Shown here: one piece after another, positions 44,833 to 53,966 of the stretch
Layout: every line of letters starts with the position of its first letter
Numbering within the stretch: the first letter of the stretch is position 1
NCBI GenBank assembly: GCA_039679645.1
Contig: JBDKUO010000033.1
Coordinates: 1 to 64,000 of the forward strand
DNA length: 64,000 bases
Source of the DNA: Armatimonadota bacterium
Lineage (GTDB): Bacteria > Armatimonadota > UBA5829
Reading direction: 5' to 3'
The notes under the pieces: model-generated
Databases searched by the model: none
Told to the model about the DNA's origin: nothing
What the model saw: only the letters and a program-made list of their open reading frames with translations
Position numbers and translations under genes: made by a program

Positions 44833-46029
44833 ATGCCACTTGTTGTGGGTGTCTCTTTTAGAAGGGTGGGCAAAGTCTACTATTTCGACCCGGGTGAGCT
44901 TGCGCTCAACGAGGGTGATTTTGTTATAGCCGAGACCGCACGCGGAGTAGAGTTCGGCGAAGTCGTTCTTGAACCGCGCGAGGTATCCGAAGAGGAACTA
45001 GTAGCCCCACTCAAAGCTGTCGTGCGCGTCGCCACTGGCGATGACTTGCAGCGCGAAGCATCAAACCGAGAAAAAGAAAAGCACGCTTTTGAAGTCTGTG
45101 AGCGCAAGATCGCTGAGCATGGTCTTCCGATGAAGCTCCTTGAAGCCGAGTGCGCTTTTGACGGCTCACAGGTTACGTTCTCCTTCTCTGCAGACGGCAG
45201 GATCGACTTTCGCGAACTGGTCAAGGATGTGGCGGGCGCGCTTAAGACCAAAGTCCAACTCCATCAGATCGGCGTTCGTGATGAGGCCAAACTGATCGGA
45301 GGCTACGGAGGCTGCGGGCGGTCACTGTGCTGTGCTACTTTTCTGAGCAACTTTGAACCTATCTCCATGAAAATGGCTAAGGACCAGAGCCTGTTTCTCA
45401 ACCCCACCAAGTTCTCGGGCGTCTGCGGAAAGCTGATGTGCTGTCTGCGATATGAGCACGAGCATTATAAATACGCTCAGAAACGGCTGCCCGCCGTGGG
45501 CGCAATCCTGCAACTGGACGACGGCAGGGCGAAGGTGATCGATGTAAACGTGATAAACAACATGATCACAGTCGAGACCGAGCAGGAAGTCCAACTCCAC
45601 ATCCACGCCAGCCAGCTTAAACTCGAAGGATTGTGCAGACGTCATGGCGTGGCATGCAACATGACCGAAAAAAACTGCCAGTGCCTGCTCGCTGACGACT
45701 CGGTCGAATCCGCTGCCGATATAGAAGACGACCTGGACGAGGAGATCGAGGATGAGACCGAGCAGAACACTGAGGCAGCCGATCTTTTGGATGATGCGAC
45801 TTCATCTGCGCCAAAATCCGGCGGAGTGACGTTCCGCGTGCCGCATCGAGATGCGGGCCATAATGAGAATAAGCACGCGCCCGATGAACACAACGGCAAC
45901 AACAATGGCGGCAACGGCCATGATAACTCGCGACGCAAGAATAAGAATCACAGGAATCACCCTTCAAGAGGCAATAATGGCGAGGCTTCCAATCACAACC
46001 GTCCCGAAACGCCGGAGGAGAGTTCCTAA
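44833..46029 (+). CDS. ricT: PSP1 domain protein, RicT/YaaT-like
   Basis: A 398-aa cytosolic protein. The PSP1 domain with VGVSFRRVGKVYYFDPGEL and VEFGEVV, then the conserved Cys-rich GGCGRSLCCATFL and CGKLMCCLRYEH blocks, match RicT (YaaT), which in Bacillus is part of an iron-sulfur Ric complex acting with RNase Y in RNA processing and development. The last 110 residues are acidic, then Asn/Gly/His-rich low complexity, absent from Bacillus RicT. It directly abuts the next gene. Confidence 0.88.
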   Translation: MPLVVGVSFRRVGKVYYFDPGELALNEGDFVIAETARGVEFGEVVLEPREVSEEELVAPLKAVVRVATGDDLQREASNREKEKHAFEVCERKIAEHGLPMKLLEAECAFDGSQVTFSFSADGRIDFRELVKDVAGALKTKVQLHQIGVRDEAKLIGGYGGCGRSLCCATFLSNFEPISMKMAKDQSLFLNPTKFSGVCGKLMCCLRYEHEHYKYAQKRLPAVGAILQLDDGRAKVIDVNVINNMITVETEQEVQLHIHASQLKLEGLCRRHGVACNMTEKNCQCLLADDSVESAADIEDDLDEEIEDETEQNTEAADLLDDATSSAPKSGGVTFRVPHRDAGHNENKHAPDEHNGNNNGGNGHDNSRRKNKNHRNHPSRGNNGEASNHNRPETPEESS

Positions 46030-46251
46030 GTGCCGATATACGAGTTTAGATGCAAACACTGCGGCGAAAGCTTTGAAATATTGACCAGCCTGAGCCGTGT
46101 AAATGAGGTCAGGTGCCCGGCCTGCGGCTCCGCCGACATTAAGCGGCTCATGTCTATGTTTGCGTCACATGTCGGCGGTTCTTCTGCGCATTCCGACAGT
46201 TGCGCGGGATGCGCCTCGGGTCATTGCGGCTCTTGCGGATGCCATCACTAA
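46030..46251 (+). CDS. FmdB-family zinc ribbon protein
   Basis: A 73-aa protein with a GTG start immediately after the ricT stop. FmdB-type zinc ribbon: PIYEFRCKHCGESFE with paired CxxC (CKHC, CPAC). A Ser/His/Cys-rich tail (CAGCASGHCGSCGCHH) may bind more metal. Function in the family is poorly known; the position suggests a regulatory role. Confidence 0.85.
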   Translation: MPIYEFRCKHCGESFEILTSLSRVNEVRCPACGSADIKRLMSMFASHVGGSSAHSDSCAGCASGHCGSCGCHH

Positions 46252-46311
46252 ACTGCCTGCGCGCCTTCAAGATCAACCTCTTATATGACATAGTTCAGCT
46301 ATGAATTCTCG

Positions 46312-46340
46312 TTGACAGCAACCCGGCTTCGATTTATAAT
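46312..46340 (+). promoter_or_regulatory. Consensus sigma-70 promoter for the MBL gene
   Basis: TTGACA (46312-46317), 17-nt spacer, TATAAT (46335-46340), both hexamers exact, 30 nt before the start codon. Confidence 0.75.
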
Positions 46341-46370
46341 GCTGCCGGCAGAGAGGATGACGCCAAAAAT

Positions 46371-47027
46371 ATGAAAATCCGATTTCTGGGACATTCATCA
46401 TTTCTGATAACGACTGCTGCCGGCACGCGGGTTCTCACCGATCCTTATGATCCAGGCGCATATCCGGGGACATTGGCTTATGATATCTTTAACGAGCCGG
46501 TGGATATAGTTACAATCAGTCATGACCATAAAGACCACAACGCCGCGCATCTGGTAAAAGGCAGCCCTGTGATAATCCGCGGCAGCGGCAAATTTGGCGC
46601 CGAGGAGGTGGATTTCTTTGGAGTCGGAACATATCACGATGACGTCAAAGGCACCAGGCGCGGCAAAAATACAGTGTTTGTTATGAGCGCGGACGGACTC
46701 AGGCTCGCGCATATGGGGGACTTGGGACACATTCTGACGTCGGATCAGGCGGCTGAGATCGGAGCTGTAGACGTAGCGCTGATCCCGGCCGGCGGGTTCT
46801 TCACTATCGATGCTTCGCAGGCCGCGAAGGTTGCGAATCAGGTCGAGGCAAAGATTATAATACCGATGCACTATCGCACGGCGAAGTGCTCGTTCAACAT
46901 AACAGGAGTAGATGAGTTTATAGACGGCAAGCCGAACGTGCTTAAGCCTGCAGGCTCCGTCCTGGAAGTGACGGCAGGCAGCCTGCCCAGTTCGCAACAG
47001 ATAGTTGTGCTCGAACCGGCGCTATAA
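46371..47027 (+). CDS. Metal-dependent hydrolase, UPF0173/MBL fold
   Basis: A 218-aa protein of the metallo-beta-lactamase fold. MKIRFLGHSSFLI opening, LTDPYDPG, then SHDHKDH (the HxHxDH metal site), HMGDLGH and PMHYRT. This pattern fits UPF0173 proteins (predicted Zn hydrolases of unknown substrate). It ends 3 nt before the convergent hypothetical gene. Confidence 0.88.
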   Translation: MKIRFLGHSSFLITTAAGTRVLTDPYDPGAYPGTLAYDIFNEPVDIVTISHDHKDHNAAHLVKGSPVIIRGSGKFGAEEVDFFGVGTYHDDVKGTRRGKNTVFVMSADGLRLAHMGDLGHILTSDQAAEIGAVDVALIPAGGFFTIDASQAAKVANQVEAKIIIPMHYRTAKCSFNITGVDEFIDGKPNVLKPAGSVLEVTAGSLPSSQQIVVLEPAL

Positions 47028-47030
47028 GGC

Positions 47031-47540
47031 TCAGTTGGCGGTTTTCATTGCTGCCATATCGATATCGGCCTGCTCTTTGAGCTTGGCCACACAGCCGGTA
47101 AGCACGTCTAGCATCGTCCGGCGGACGGCATCGGCCAAGCTGGGCACGTCGGCAAGGTCTTTTTCCTTGTTTACAATGTCGACAGAGGCAAGATATGTGC
47201 CGATTAGTTCGTGCGAAGGTATGCTCATCTCGCAGATTTTTGAGCAAAAGACGCCAAACGCGGCATCGTAATAGCCCTTAGTGTTGCCCATATTGCCGGC
47301 GCTGAGCCTGATGTAATCGGCAATAAGTTCGGCTCTGTAGAACTGGCGCTCCGAGGCAGTAAGCATTTCAAATCTGCCATGCGCGGAATTGACACCCCGC
47401 TGGGTAGCGGCGGCTTCATATTCCATCATCTTGTTGATGAGGTCACGAGCCTGCGCAGCGCTCGGTTTTTTATACGACGAACCGGAAGCTGCGGATTTGA
47501 CTTGTCGAGTGGTCGGGACTTTTGTCTTTAGTTGTGGCAC
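47031..47540 (-). CDS. Conserved hypothetical protein
   Basis: A 169-aa soluble protein, Ala and Met rich, predicted mostly helical after a basic N-terminal tail (about 1-30). No catalytic or metal motif; I do not recognise the family. It is convergent with the MBL gene and divergent from nadE, with about 100 nt before nadE. Confidence 0.6.
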   Translation of the reverse strand: MPQLKTKVPTTRQVKSAASGSSYKKPSAAQARDLINKMMEYEAAATQRGVNSAHGRFEMLTASERQFYRAELIADYIRLSAGNMGNTKGYYDAAFGVFCSKICEMSIPSHELIGTYLASVDIVNKEKDLADVPSLADAVRRTMLDVLTGCVAKLKEQADIDMAAMKTAN

Positions 47541-47646
47541 TTTGCTACACCATCCTTGTCAGGACTTGGGCTGTCAGCCCTATGAGATATATCGGCGTAA
47601 TTGCGCCCTGACTTGAGAACTTGCGCTGAATTATAGGAGAAATGAA

Positions 47647-49386
47647 GTGAAAGATGGCCTTTCGCACAGCCTGCGTATTGCTCTTGCTCAGATAAACCAG
47701 ACAGTGGGAGATATTGAAGGCAATACGCGCAAAATCATAGACAATATCGCTCAGGCAAGGGAGCGCGGCGCTGATCTGGTTGTCTTTCCGGAACTGGCTG
47801 TGACAGGTTATCCGCCCGAGGATTTGCTCTTGAAGCAGGGCTTCGTGGAAGACAACGCCGCTGCCGTCAAAGAGATTGCCGCTGCTGCAAAGGATATAAC
47901 CGCGATTGTCGGGTTTGTGGATGTGGCTAAAGATATCTACAACGCCGCCGCAGTTATCCATAACGCCGAGATAGTCGGCATCCAGCACAAATTCTTTTTG
48001 CCCAACTATGGCGTCTTTGACGAGGACCGTTATTTTCAGTCGGGCACAAAGGCACAGGTCTATACTCTGAACCAGGTGACCTTCGGTGTGGAAATCTGCG
48101 AGGACGCATGGTATGCCGGAGGTCCTCACACCATAGAGGCTCTGGTCGGCGGAGCGCAGCTCATTATCGACATCAACTCCTCGCCGTTCCATCACGGCAA
48201 GTGGCGTTCCCGCGAGAGGATGTTGTGCACCCGCGCCAGCGACAACACCTGCGCATTTGTATATCTGAATGCGGTCGGCGGACAGGACGAACTGGTCTTT
48301 GACGGCCACTCGCTGGTAGTCGGGCCGACCGGCGACGTGGTGTTCAGGTGTAAGGCCTTTGAGGAGCAGCTCGCTATAGTCGATCTGGACCTCTCACTGG
48401 TAGAGCATCAGAGGCTGGTCGACCCGCGCAGGCGCAAGGCAAAGCTCAAAGGATCATCAGAGGTATGCGTGCCGGAGGTCGTGCTGGAAAGCGCGCAAAA
48501 GGTCGAGCGCAACGGCGGTGTGTCCGAGTCTGCATGCCCCCCCGGTAAAGTCGAAGAAGTTTATAAGGCGCTGGTTGTCGGCACTCGAGACTATGTAAAC
48601 AAGAACGGCTTTGAAAATGTGGTGCTGGGCATGAGCGGAGGTATAGACTCGGCCCTGACGGCCTGTATCGCCGTGGATGCTCTCGGCAAAGACAGGGTCA
48701 GGACACTGATAATGCCCTCCATGTATTCATCGAACGAGACACAGTCCGACGCCGAGATTATCTCAAAGAACCTGGAGATCAAATACGACTGGATCGCTAT
48801 CTCCGAGATTATGGGCTCATACAAAGATGCGCTCGCGAATGTGTTTGAGGGCACCGAGCCGGGAACAGCCGAAGAGAACCTCCAGGCGCGTATTCGAGGC
48901 AATTTGCTGATGGCACTGTCCAACAAGTTCGGCCTGCTGGTGCTCACGACCGGAAATAAGAGCGAGATGGCTTGCGGTTACTCCACTCTCTACGGCGATA
49001 TGGCCGGCGGGTTCGCAGTTATCAAAGACGTGCCGAAGACACTCGTTTATAAGCTCGCCGAATATAGAAACTCAGTCTCGCCGGTGATCCCCGAGACGAT
49101 TATTACCCGCCCGCCGTCAGCCGAGCTCAAACCCGATCAGAAAGACCAGGATACACTGCCGCCGTACGAAATCCTGGACCCGATAATTTCAGCATATGTG
49201 CAGGAAGACCGCAGCATCAAAGAGATAGTAGCCCTCGGCTTTGACGAAGACACCGTTCGGCGTGTGGTAAAGATGATCGACAGAAACGAATACAAACGCC
49301 GCCAGGCCGCGCCGGGAATCAAGATCACACCCAAGGCATTCGGGAGGGACAGAAGACTGCCTATTACGAACAGATACAGAGAATAG
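47647..49386 (+). CDS. nadE: Glutamine-dependent NAD+ synthetase
   Basis: A 579-aa two-domain enzyme; GTG start. The nitrilase-type glutaminase domain (about 1-270) has the triad Glu in FPELAVTGYPPEDL, Lys in KFFLPNYGVFDE and Cys in VEICEDAW. The synthetase domain (about 290-575) has the ATP-PP loop LGMSGGIDSALT and the TTGNKSEM block. It converts deamido-NAD to NAD with glutamine nitrogen, the last step of NAD synthesis. Confidence 0.97.
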   Translation: MKDGLSHSLRIALAQINQTVGDIEGNTRKIIDNIAQARERGADLVVFPELAVTGYPPEDLLLKQGFVEDNAAAVKEIAAAAKDITAIVGFVDVAKDIYNAAAVIHNAEIVGIQHKFFLPNYGVFDEDRYFQSGTKAQVYTLNQVTFGVEICEDAWYAGGPHTIEALVGGAQLIIDINSSPFHHGKWRSRERMLCTRASDNTCAFVYLNAVGGQDELVFDGHSLVVGPTGDVVFRCKAFEEQLAIVDLDLSLVEHQRLVDPRRRKAKLKGSSEVCVPEVVLESAQKVERNGGVSESACPPGKVEEVYKALVVGTRDYVNKNGFENVVLGMSGGIDSALTACIAVDALGKDRVRTLIMPSMYSSNETQSDAEIISKNLEIKYDWIAISEIMGSYKDALANVFEGTEPGTAEENLQARIRGNLLMALSNKFGLLVLTTGNKSEMACGYSTLYGDMAGGFAVIKDVPKTLVYKLAEYRNSVSPVIPETIITRPPSAELKPDQKDQDTLPPYEILDPIISAYVQEDRSIKEIVALGFDEDTVRRVVKMIDRNEYKRRQAAPGIKITPKAFGRDRRLPITNRYRE

Positions 49387-49459
49387 AGCACGAAGCCCCC
49401 ACCCGGCAAAACGTGCTTTGCTCAGCAGAGACTTCGTACTGCCGATTCAAATATTGCGA

Positions 49460-49585
49460 CTATTGGGTTTTGTTCTTTTTCTTTTTTGCAGGCTGGGGCG
49501 ATCCGAATTCCTCGAATGATCCGCCCTTTTGTCCGGACACTTTGTTTTGTTTGGGTTTCTTCTGCTTGGCCTTTTTGTTTGCCAT
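49460..49585 (-). CDS. Lys-rich 41-aa small protein
   Basis: A 41-aa protein starting MANKKAKQKKPKQNK and ending KKKKNKTQ, with AAGGAG 8 nt before the ATG. The central GGSFEEFGSP is the only non-basic part. It is too short and too basic for a globular domain; it could bind nucleic acid or the ribosome. Function unknown. Convergent with nadE and 159 nt from the divergent serine hydrolase. Confidence 0.6.
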   Translation of the reverse strand: MANKKAKQKKPKQNKVSGQKGGSFEEFGSPQPAKKKKNKTQ

Positions 49586-49744
49586 GGCAATCCGCTCCTT
49601 AAAGTATCTTAATACGCTTGTACCCTCCATTTGAAAACACAAAACGATACTGTCGATTTCATACGCGACCATGATGCATTTGCGAGCGCAGCGTTGTATT
49701 CTATAACTGATGGAGAAAAGAAAACATAGCTGGGGTTTGGCATT

Positions 49745-50833
49745 ATGACAGAGATGGCGTTCGACCGTGAGAAACTGGCAGCGGCACAACAGCTTTTTGA
49801 AGAAGGGATCAATAGGCAGTTATATCCCGGCGGAGCTATGCTGGTGTCGCAAAAAAATGTTGTGGTTATGCAGGTATGCGAAGGCCACACGAGCTTTATG
49901 CGAGAGAAGAGAGTTGACGAGAATACACTTTTCGACCTGGCATCTCTTACAAAGCCAATAGCAACTGCTCCGGCTGTGCTGCTGCTGTCTCAGAAAGGCT
50001 CGATCAGCCTCGACCAAAGCGTCACAGAGTTCTTCCCCGAAAGAAACTTGCCCCATCTTGAAAACGTAACACTGCGCCATCTGCTCACTCATTCGTCGGG
50101 TCTGCCGCCGTGGCGCGCTCTATATTCGGACGGCCATACACGTGAGCAGGCTATCGATGAACTGTTTACAATCGAACCCGAGTATGAGCCGGGGACGGTC
50201 TATGCATATAGCTGCCTGGGATACATCCTGCTCGGCCTTGTTATAGAAAAGGCGAGTGGTGAGAGTCTTGACCGGTTTGCGCGCAGGCATCTCTTCGAGC
50301 CTATGGACATGCCCAATACATTGTTCAGCCCAGCCATGATCAGAGGTCCGCATAAATATGCATTTGCCGCAACAGACCATTCGCAGACAAGAGATCGAAT
50401 GCTCAACGGTGAGGTCCACGACGATAACGCCTTCGCACTGGGCGGCGCTGCCGGAAACGCAGGGCTTTTTTCGAATATCCAAGACCTGGCAGCATTTTGC
50501 AGGCGCATCACAATTCAGGAGCAATCGTGCGAAAATATACCACTAAATAATGCTGTTCTTAAGCTTATGTTCCAAAATGCTTTGCCCGACAGCATCGGCA
50601 GTCAGAGCATAGGCTGGTTCATGAAAGGCAATAACATGCTCCCTGCCGGGGACTTTGTGTCTAATTTTGCCATTGGTCACTCCGGGTTCACGGGTACGGG
50701 AATAGTAATCGACCCTGCTTATGAGCTGTTTGTGATCTTGCTGACCAATAGAGTCTGCCTTGGTGACGATGGATTGGAGTTCAGAAAACTGCGCCGCCGT
50801 GTTTTTGATGCCATAGTCGGCGCTATTGTGTGA
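49745..50833 (+). CDS. Serine hydrolase of the beta-lactamase/DD-peptidase fold
   Basis: A 362-aa PF00144 family protein without a signal peptide, so probably cytosolic. Catalytic S67-LT-K70 in FDLASLTKPIA, tyrosine motif in VYAYSCLGY (Y-S-C in place of Y-S-N), and HSGFTGT in the KTG position. Family members hydrolyse esters, D-amino-acid peptides or beta-lactams; the substrate cannot be told from sequence. It stands alone between opposed genes. Confidence 0.85.
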   Translation: MTEMAFDREKLAAAQQLFEEGINRQLYPGGAMLVSQKNVVVMQVCEGHTSFMREKRVDENTLFDLASLTKPIATAPAVLLLSQKGSISLDQSVTEFFPERNLPHLENVTLRHLLTHSSGLPPWRALYSDGHTREQAIDELFTIEPEYEPGTVYAYSCLGYILLGLVIEKASGESLDRFARRHLFEPMDMPNTLFSPAMIRGPHKYAFAATDHSQTRDRMLNGEVHDDNAFALGGAAGNAGLFSNIQDLAAFCRRITIQEQSCENIPLNNAVLKLMFQNALPDSIGSQSIGWFMKGNNMLPAGDFVSNFAIGHSGFTGTGIVIDPAYELFVILLTNRVCLGDDGLEFRKLRRRVFDAIVGAIV

Positions 50834-50870
50834 TGAGAATAACTTTTTTTGCTTGTTTTTTGTTTTACTA

Positions 50871-50899
50871 TTGACATGACGGGTAGAAGCGATTATACT
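50871..50899 (+). promoter_or_regulatory. Sigma-70-type promoter for the response regulator
   Basis: TTGACA (50871-50876), 17-nt spacer, TATACT (50894-50899), 57 nt before the start codon. Confidence 0.65.
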
Positions 50900-50955
50900 A
50901 AGCCCAGATGAGTTACTGCCGGAAGGCAAATACATAAACGAGGTAAGTATAGGAT

Positions 50956-51699
50956 ATGGAAAACGTGCTCAAGAAGGATGAGACCGGAGCAGGTAAGCCC
51001 CGGGTGCTGGTGATAGACGACGAGGAGAACGTTTGTGAGCTTATCACCCTTTATTTCGAAAAAGCGGGTTATGAGGTCATTTGCACCGGCGAGGGCAACG
51101 AGGGTGTGGACATGGTCCGAACCCAAAAACCGGATCTCGTGATTCTTGACCTTATGCTTCCTGGAATCGATGGGCTTGACGTCTGCAAGGAAATCCGAAA
51201 GACAAGCAATGTTCCTCTCATTATGCTCAGCGCAAGAGTGGACGAGGTCGACCGGGTCCTTGGACTGGAAATAGGCGCGGATGATTATGTAACCAAGCCG
51301 TTCTCACCGAGAGAACTGCTGGCTCGCGTAAAAGCAGTTCTGCGAAGAGCCGCCTATGTGCCCAGCCCGGATGAGCAGCAAGTTCTTAATATGCCAGGCC
51401 TCTCCGTAAGCAGGATTTCAAGAGAAGTCATAGTAGGTGAACAGCGCATTGATCTGACCCCGAAAGAGTTCGACCTTCTATGGTACCTTGCCTCGAATCG
51501 AAACCGCGTGTTTACCCGCGAGCAGCTCCTGGAGCAGGTGTGGGCATACCAGGAGTTCTATGGAGACGAGAGAACAGTAGATCAGCACATCAAGAGGCTC
51601 CGCAGAAAAATCGAGATCAACGGCAGCCCGTGCAGGATTACAACTATCTGGGGCGTTGGCTACAAGTTTGAGATAAGAGAGCCTGCGGCAGCCCTTTAA
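50956..51699 (+). CDS. OmpR/PhoB-family response regulator
   Basis: A 247-aa protein. Receiver domain (about 18-135) with acidic pocket DDEE, phosphoacceptor in VILDLMLPG, and TKPF Lys. The C-terminal winged helix (about 150-240) has TPKEFDLLWYLASN and VDQHIKRLRRKI. No kinase gene is adjacent; the PhoR-like kinase at 37769-39574 is the only histidine kinase in the window and could be a partner. A strong terminator follows. Confidence 0.95.
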   Translation: MENVLKKDETGAGKPRVLVIDDEENVCELITLYFEKAGYEVICTGEGNEGVDMVRTQKPDLVILDLMLPGIDGLDVCKEIRKTSNVPLIMLSARVDEVDRVLGLEIGADDYVTKPFSPRELLARVKAVLRRAAYVPSPDEQQVLNMPGLSVSRISREVIVGEQRIDLTPKEFDLLWYLASNRNRVFTREQLLEQVWAYQEFYGDERTVDQHIKRLRRKIEINGSPCRITTIWGVGYKFEIREPAAAL

Positions 51700-51720
51700 G
51701 GGGCATAACAATATAACAAA

Positions 51721-51755
51721 AACAGGGAGAGCGTCTCGGCTCTCCCTGTTTTTTT
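51721..51755. terminator. Rho-independent terminator
   Basis: Stem AACAGGGAGAGC (51721-51732), 6-nt loop, GCTCTCCCTGTT (51739-51750), then a T-run to 51755; an A-run precedes the other side, so it works in both directions. Confidence 0.9.
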
Positions 51756-52428
51756 ATTGATTAGTAACATCCTCTACACCGTATCGGTAAAGCAGCCTGT
51801 TGCGCTCTTCGCTTATACACTCGTCAGGTATCGTGTGCGCTCCTCCAATCGCGGCAGCGTTGATATAGATAAAGGCCGCTTTCTCCAGCACACGGCAGGC
51901 TGCAACAGCCTCACTAAGTGTGCGCCCGCCTGCAACCGCTCCATGATTGGCCAGCAGAACCGCCGCTGAGTCATCTCCAATCGCTGCACAAGCCTCTTCC
52001 GAGAGGTCTTTGCTCCTGCCGCCTGAGGCGTATCCTGTACATCGCACCTCACCGCCTATTATCTGAGCCATATCTTCAACAATCACCGGAAGCGATTTAT
52101 GCGCACACGCCATACACGTCGCATAAGGGGCATGTGTATGCACAAATGCATCCAGATCCGGTCTCATGGCCAGCAGCCGCCTGTGAAGCTCTGTCTCAGA
52201 CGAAGGGACTCTTTGGCCGCTGACTTTCTTGCCCTCCATAGAGACGACAACGAAGTCTTCAGGGCTCATCGCAGCATAGTCCACAGCCGAGGGAGTAATA
52301 AGAAAGCCTTCATCCACTCTCACTGAGATATTGCCCCATGTGCCTATGAAATGTCCAATATCGGATAGATACAGGCAGGCTTTTATGATCTCCTGCCGGA
52401 GCTGCAATGTGTCTTTCACCATAACCAC
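51754..52428 (-). CDS. Class II aldolase/epimerase family protein
   Basis: A 224-aa protein of the AraD/FucA family. TWGNISVR, the SSETELHRRL loop, Zn-binding HTHAPYAT and the third His in LLANHGAVA are all present. Members cleave sugar phosphates such as fuculose-1-phosphate or epimerise ribulose-5-phosphate; the exact sugar is not determinable. A heptamer array lies upstream. Confidence 0.9.
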   Translation of the reverse strand: MVMVKDTLQLRQEIIKACLYLSDIGHFIGTWGNISVRVDEGFLITPSAVDYAAMSPEDFVVVSMEGKKVSGQRVPSSETELHRRLLAMRPDLDAFVHTHAPYATCMACAHKSLPVIVEDMAQIIGGEVRCTGYASGGRSKDLSEEACAAIGDDSAAVLLANHGAVAGGRTLSEAVAACRVLEKAAFIYINAAAIGGAHTIPDECISEERNRLLYRYGVEDVTNQ

Positions 52429-52439
52429 ACGTCCTTTTT

Positions 52440-52460
52440 TATATAGCTGAGAGTGGAGAG
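52440..52460 (-). repeat. Heptamer array upstream of the aldolase gene
   Basis: Minus-strand units CTCTCCA, CTCTCAG, CTATATA followed by AAAAAGGA and the ATG. Same family as at 25852. Confidence 0.7.
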
Positions 52461-52490
52461 CCCATGCTTCCGTGATCGGTGCGCACTTCC

Positions 52491-53804
52491 CTAAATCTTC
52501 ACTTCGCCTATTGTGTAAAATGACCCCGTCACCAATATCAGATCATTCTTGTCTGCAATCTCAAGCGCCCGGCTCACAGCATCCGGCACATTTCCGGCAA
52601 TCTCGACGTTATCACAGTGCTTTCTGGCTTCGACCGCAAGTTTCTCAGCGGGCAGAGCCTTTTTCCACTTGGACTGCGTAGCGATTACATCCGACGCCAT
52701 GGGCGCAAGCCTCGCAAGCACGCCTTCGCATGGGTGAGTGCTCAGCATCCCAATAACGAGTATAAGTTTTTCGTATTTGAAGTTTTCGCGTACGGCTCTG
52801 GCCAGACTCCTGGCTGCAGCGGGGTTATGCGCGCCATCCACTATCAGCTTGGGGTTGTCTCGCATCACTTCCAGCCGCCCGGGGATATAAGCATAAGATA
52901 TTCCCGCGCGAATAGCCTGCTGCGGTATTCGGACTTCGTACTTTTCCAGGGCAAGCACGGTAGCAATCGCCGTAGCCGCATTGATATGCTGAAACTGGCC
53001 TATCAGTCCGGGTTTCAGACCGATCATCTGCATCTGCGGGCCGCGAATCGAAAAATTGTCATCTTTGCTCGTATATTTGAACTGGACATCAGCGGATGGA
53101 GAACCCGATTTTCTGGCATGCGAACTTATTACTCTCCAGACCTCAGCGCCTTCCTGCCTTGCACGGTCCAGTATCACCCGCCAAGCCTCTTCGTCATCAA
53201 CCGCAGTCACAAGCAGGCTGCCGGTCTTGATAATCCCAGCTTTCTCAAACGCAATTTTGCCTACCGTATTGCCCAGGCGTTCCATATGATCCAGACTGAC
53301 GTTCGTGATAACCGCCACGTAAGGCTCTACTATGTTGGTGGCGTCGAACCTGCCGCCCATACCCACTTCCAGCACGGCAAAATCGACTCGCTGCCGTGCG
53401 AAATAGAGATATGCGGCCATTGTTTTGACCTCAAACTCTGTCACGGGTCCCAGATCAGTTTCACTGAACTTATCGGCGACCGGCTTGATCTCGCTGATGA
53501 TCTCGGCAAACTCTTCTCTGCCGATCATTCGCCCGTCAATCTGTATTCTTTCGCGCATATCCCGGACATAAGGGGACATATAGAGCGCCGTCCGATATCC
53601 CGCCTCGCTGAGGATCGCCTGAATGAACGCGGCGGTAGAGCCTTTGCCGTTTGTCCCGGCGACATGTATAACCCTGAGCTGTTTGTGAGGACTGCCTAAG
53701 GCTTCCGAAAGGGTTCTGATTCTGTCCAGGCCGAACTTTATTCCAAATTTCAGGAGCCCGTTCATGTAGTCGAGCGCCTGGTCGTATGTAAGGTTTTCGC
53801 TCAT
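52491..53804 (-). CDS. folC: Folylpolyglutamate/dihydrofolate synthase
   Basis: A 437-aa Mur-ligase-fold enzyme that adds glutamate to dihydropteroate or folate. P-loop HVAGTNGKGSTAAF, YMSPYVRDMRERI omega loop, EVGMGGRFDATN, VSLDHMERLG, and the C-terminal VDGAHNPAA. The upstream region holds a cluster of dyads (53849-53966). Confidence 0.95.
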   Translation of the reverse strand: MSENLTYDQALDYMNGLLKFGIKFGLDRIRTLSEALGSPHKQLRVIHVAGTNGKGSTAAFIQAILSEAGYRTALYMSPYVRDMRERIQIDGRMIGREEFAEIISEIKPVADKFSETDLGPVTEFEVKTMAAYLYFARQRVDFAVLEVGMGGRFDATNIVEPYVAVITNVSLDHMERLGNTVGKIAFEKAGIIKTGSLLVTAVDDEEAWRVILDRARQEGAEVWRVISSHARKSGSPSADVQFKYTSKDDNFSIRGPQMQMIGLKPGLIGQFQHINAATAIATVLALEKYEVRIPQQAIRAGISYAYIPGRLEVMRDNPKLIVDGAHNPAAARSLARAVRENFKYEKLILVIGMLSTHPCEGVLARLAPMASDVIATQSKWKKALPAEKLAVEARKHCDNVEIAGNVPDAVSRALEIADKNDLILVTGSFYTIGEVKI

Positions 53805-53848
53805 TAAACCATCCGATATTTTTGCCTAGTGTTGCATGAAACTGGGTT

Positions 53849-53966
53849 TTGTGAAACAAAAGAAAAATTGCGTCTCACAAATGAGACACTAGAACATTTG
53901 TGTCTCATTACGCAGTCTTTTGTGGGTCACAAAATAGTTTGTGTCTCAATAGTGAGGCACAAACTA
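53849..53966. promoter_or_regulatory. Cluster of related dyads between fic and folC
   Basis: Four inverted repeats with related arms: TTTTGT/ACAAAA near 53849-53862; AATGAGACAC (53880-53889) with GTGTCTCATT (53900-53909); TTTTGTG (53918-53924) with CACAAAA (53928-53934); and TAGTTTGTGTCTCA (53935-53948) with TGAGGCACAAACTA (53953-53966, one mismatch). The last overlaps the fic stop and could be its terminator. The repeated TTTGTGTCTCA core suggests a binding-site array or a repeat element. Confidence 0.6.

Noticed and set aside
46371-47027. RNase Z or glyoxalase identity for the MBL gene
   Set aside because: Lacks the extended RNase Z exosite and glyoxalase II tail; only the general UPF0173 fold is supported.
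53849-53966. CRISPR array
   Set aside because: Repeats are short inverted dyads of unequal spacing, not regularly spaced direct repeats with unique spacers.
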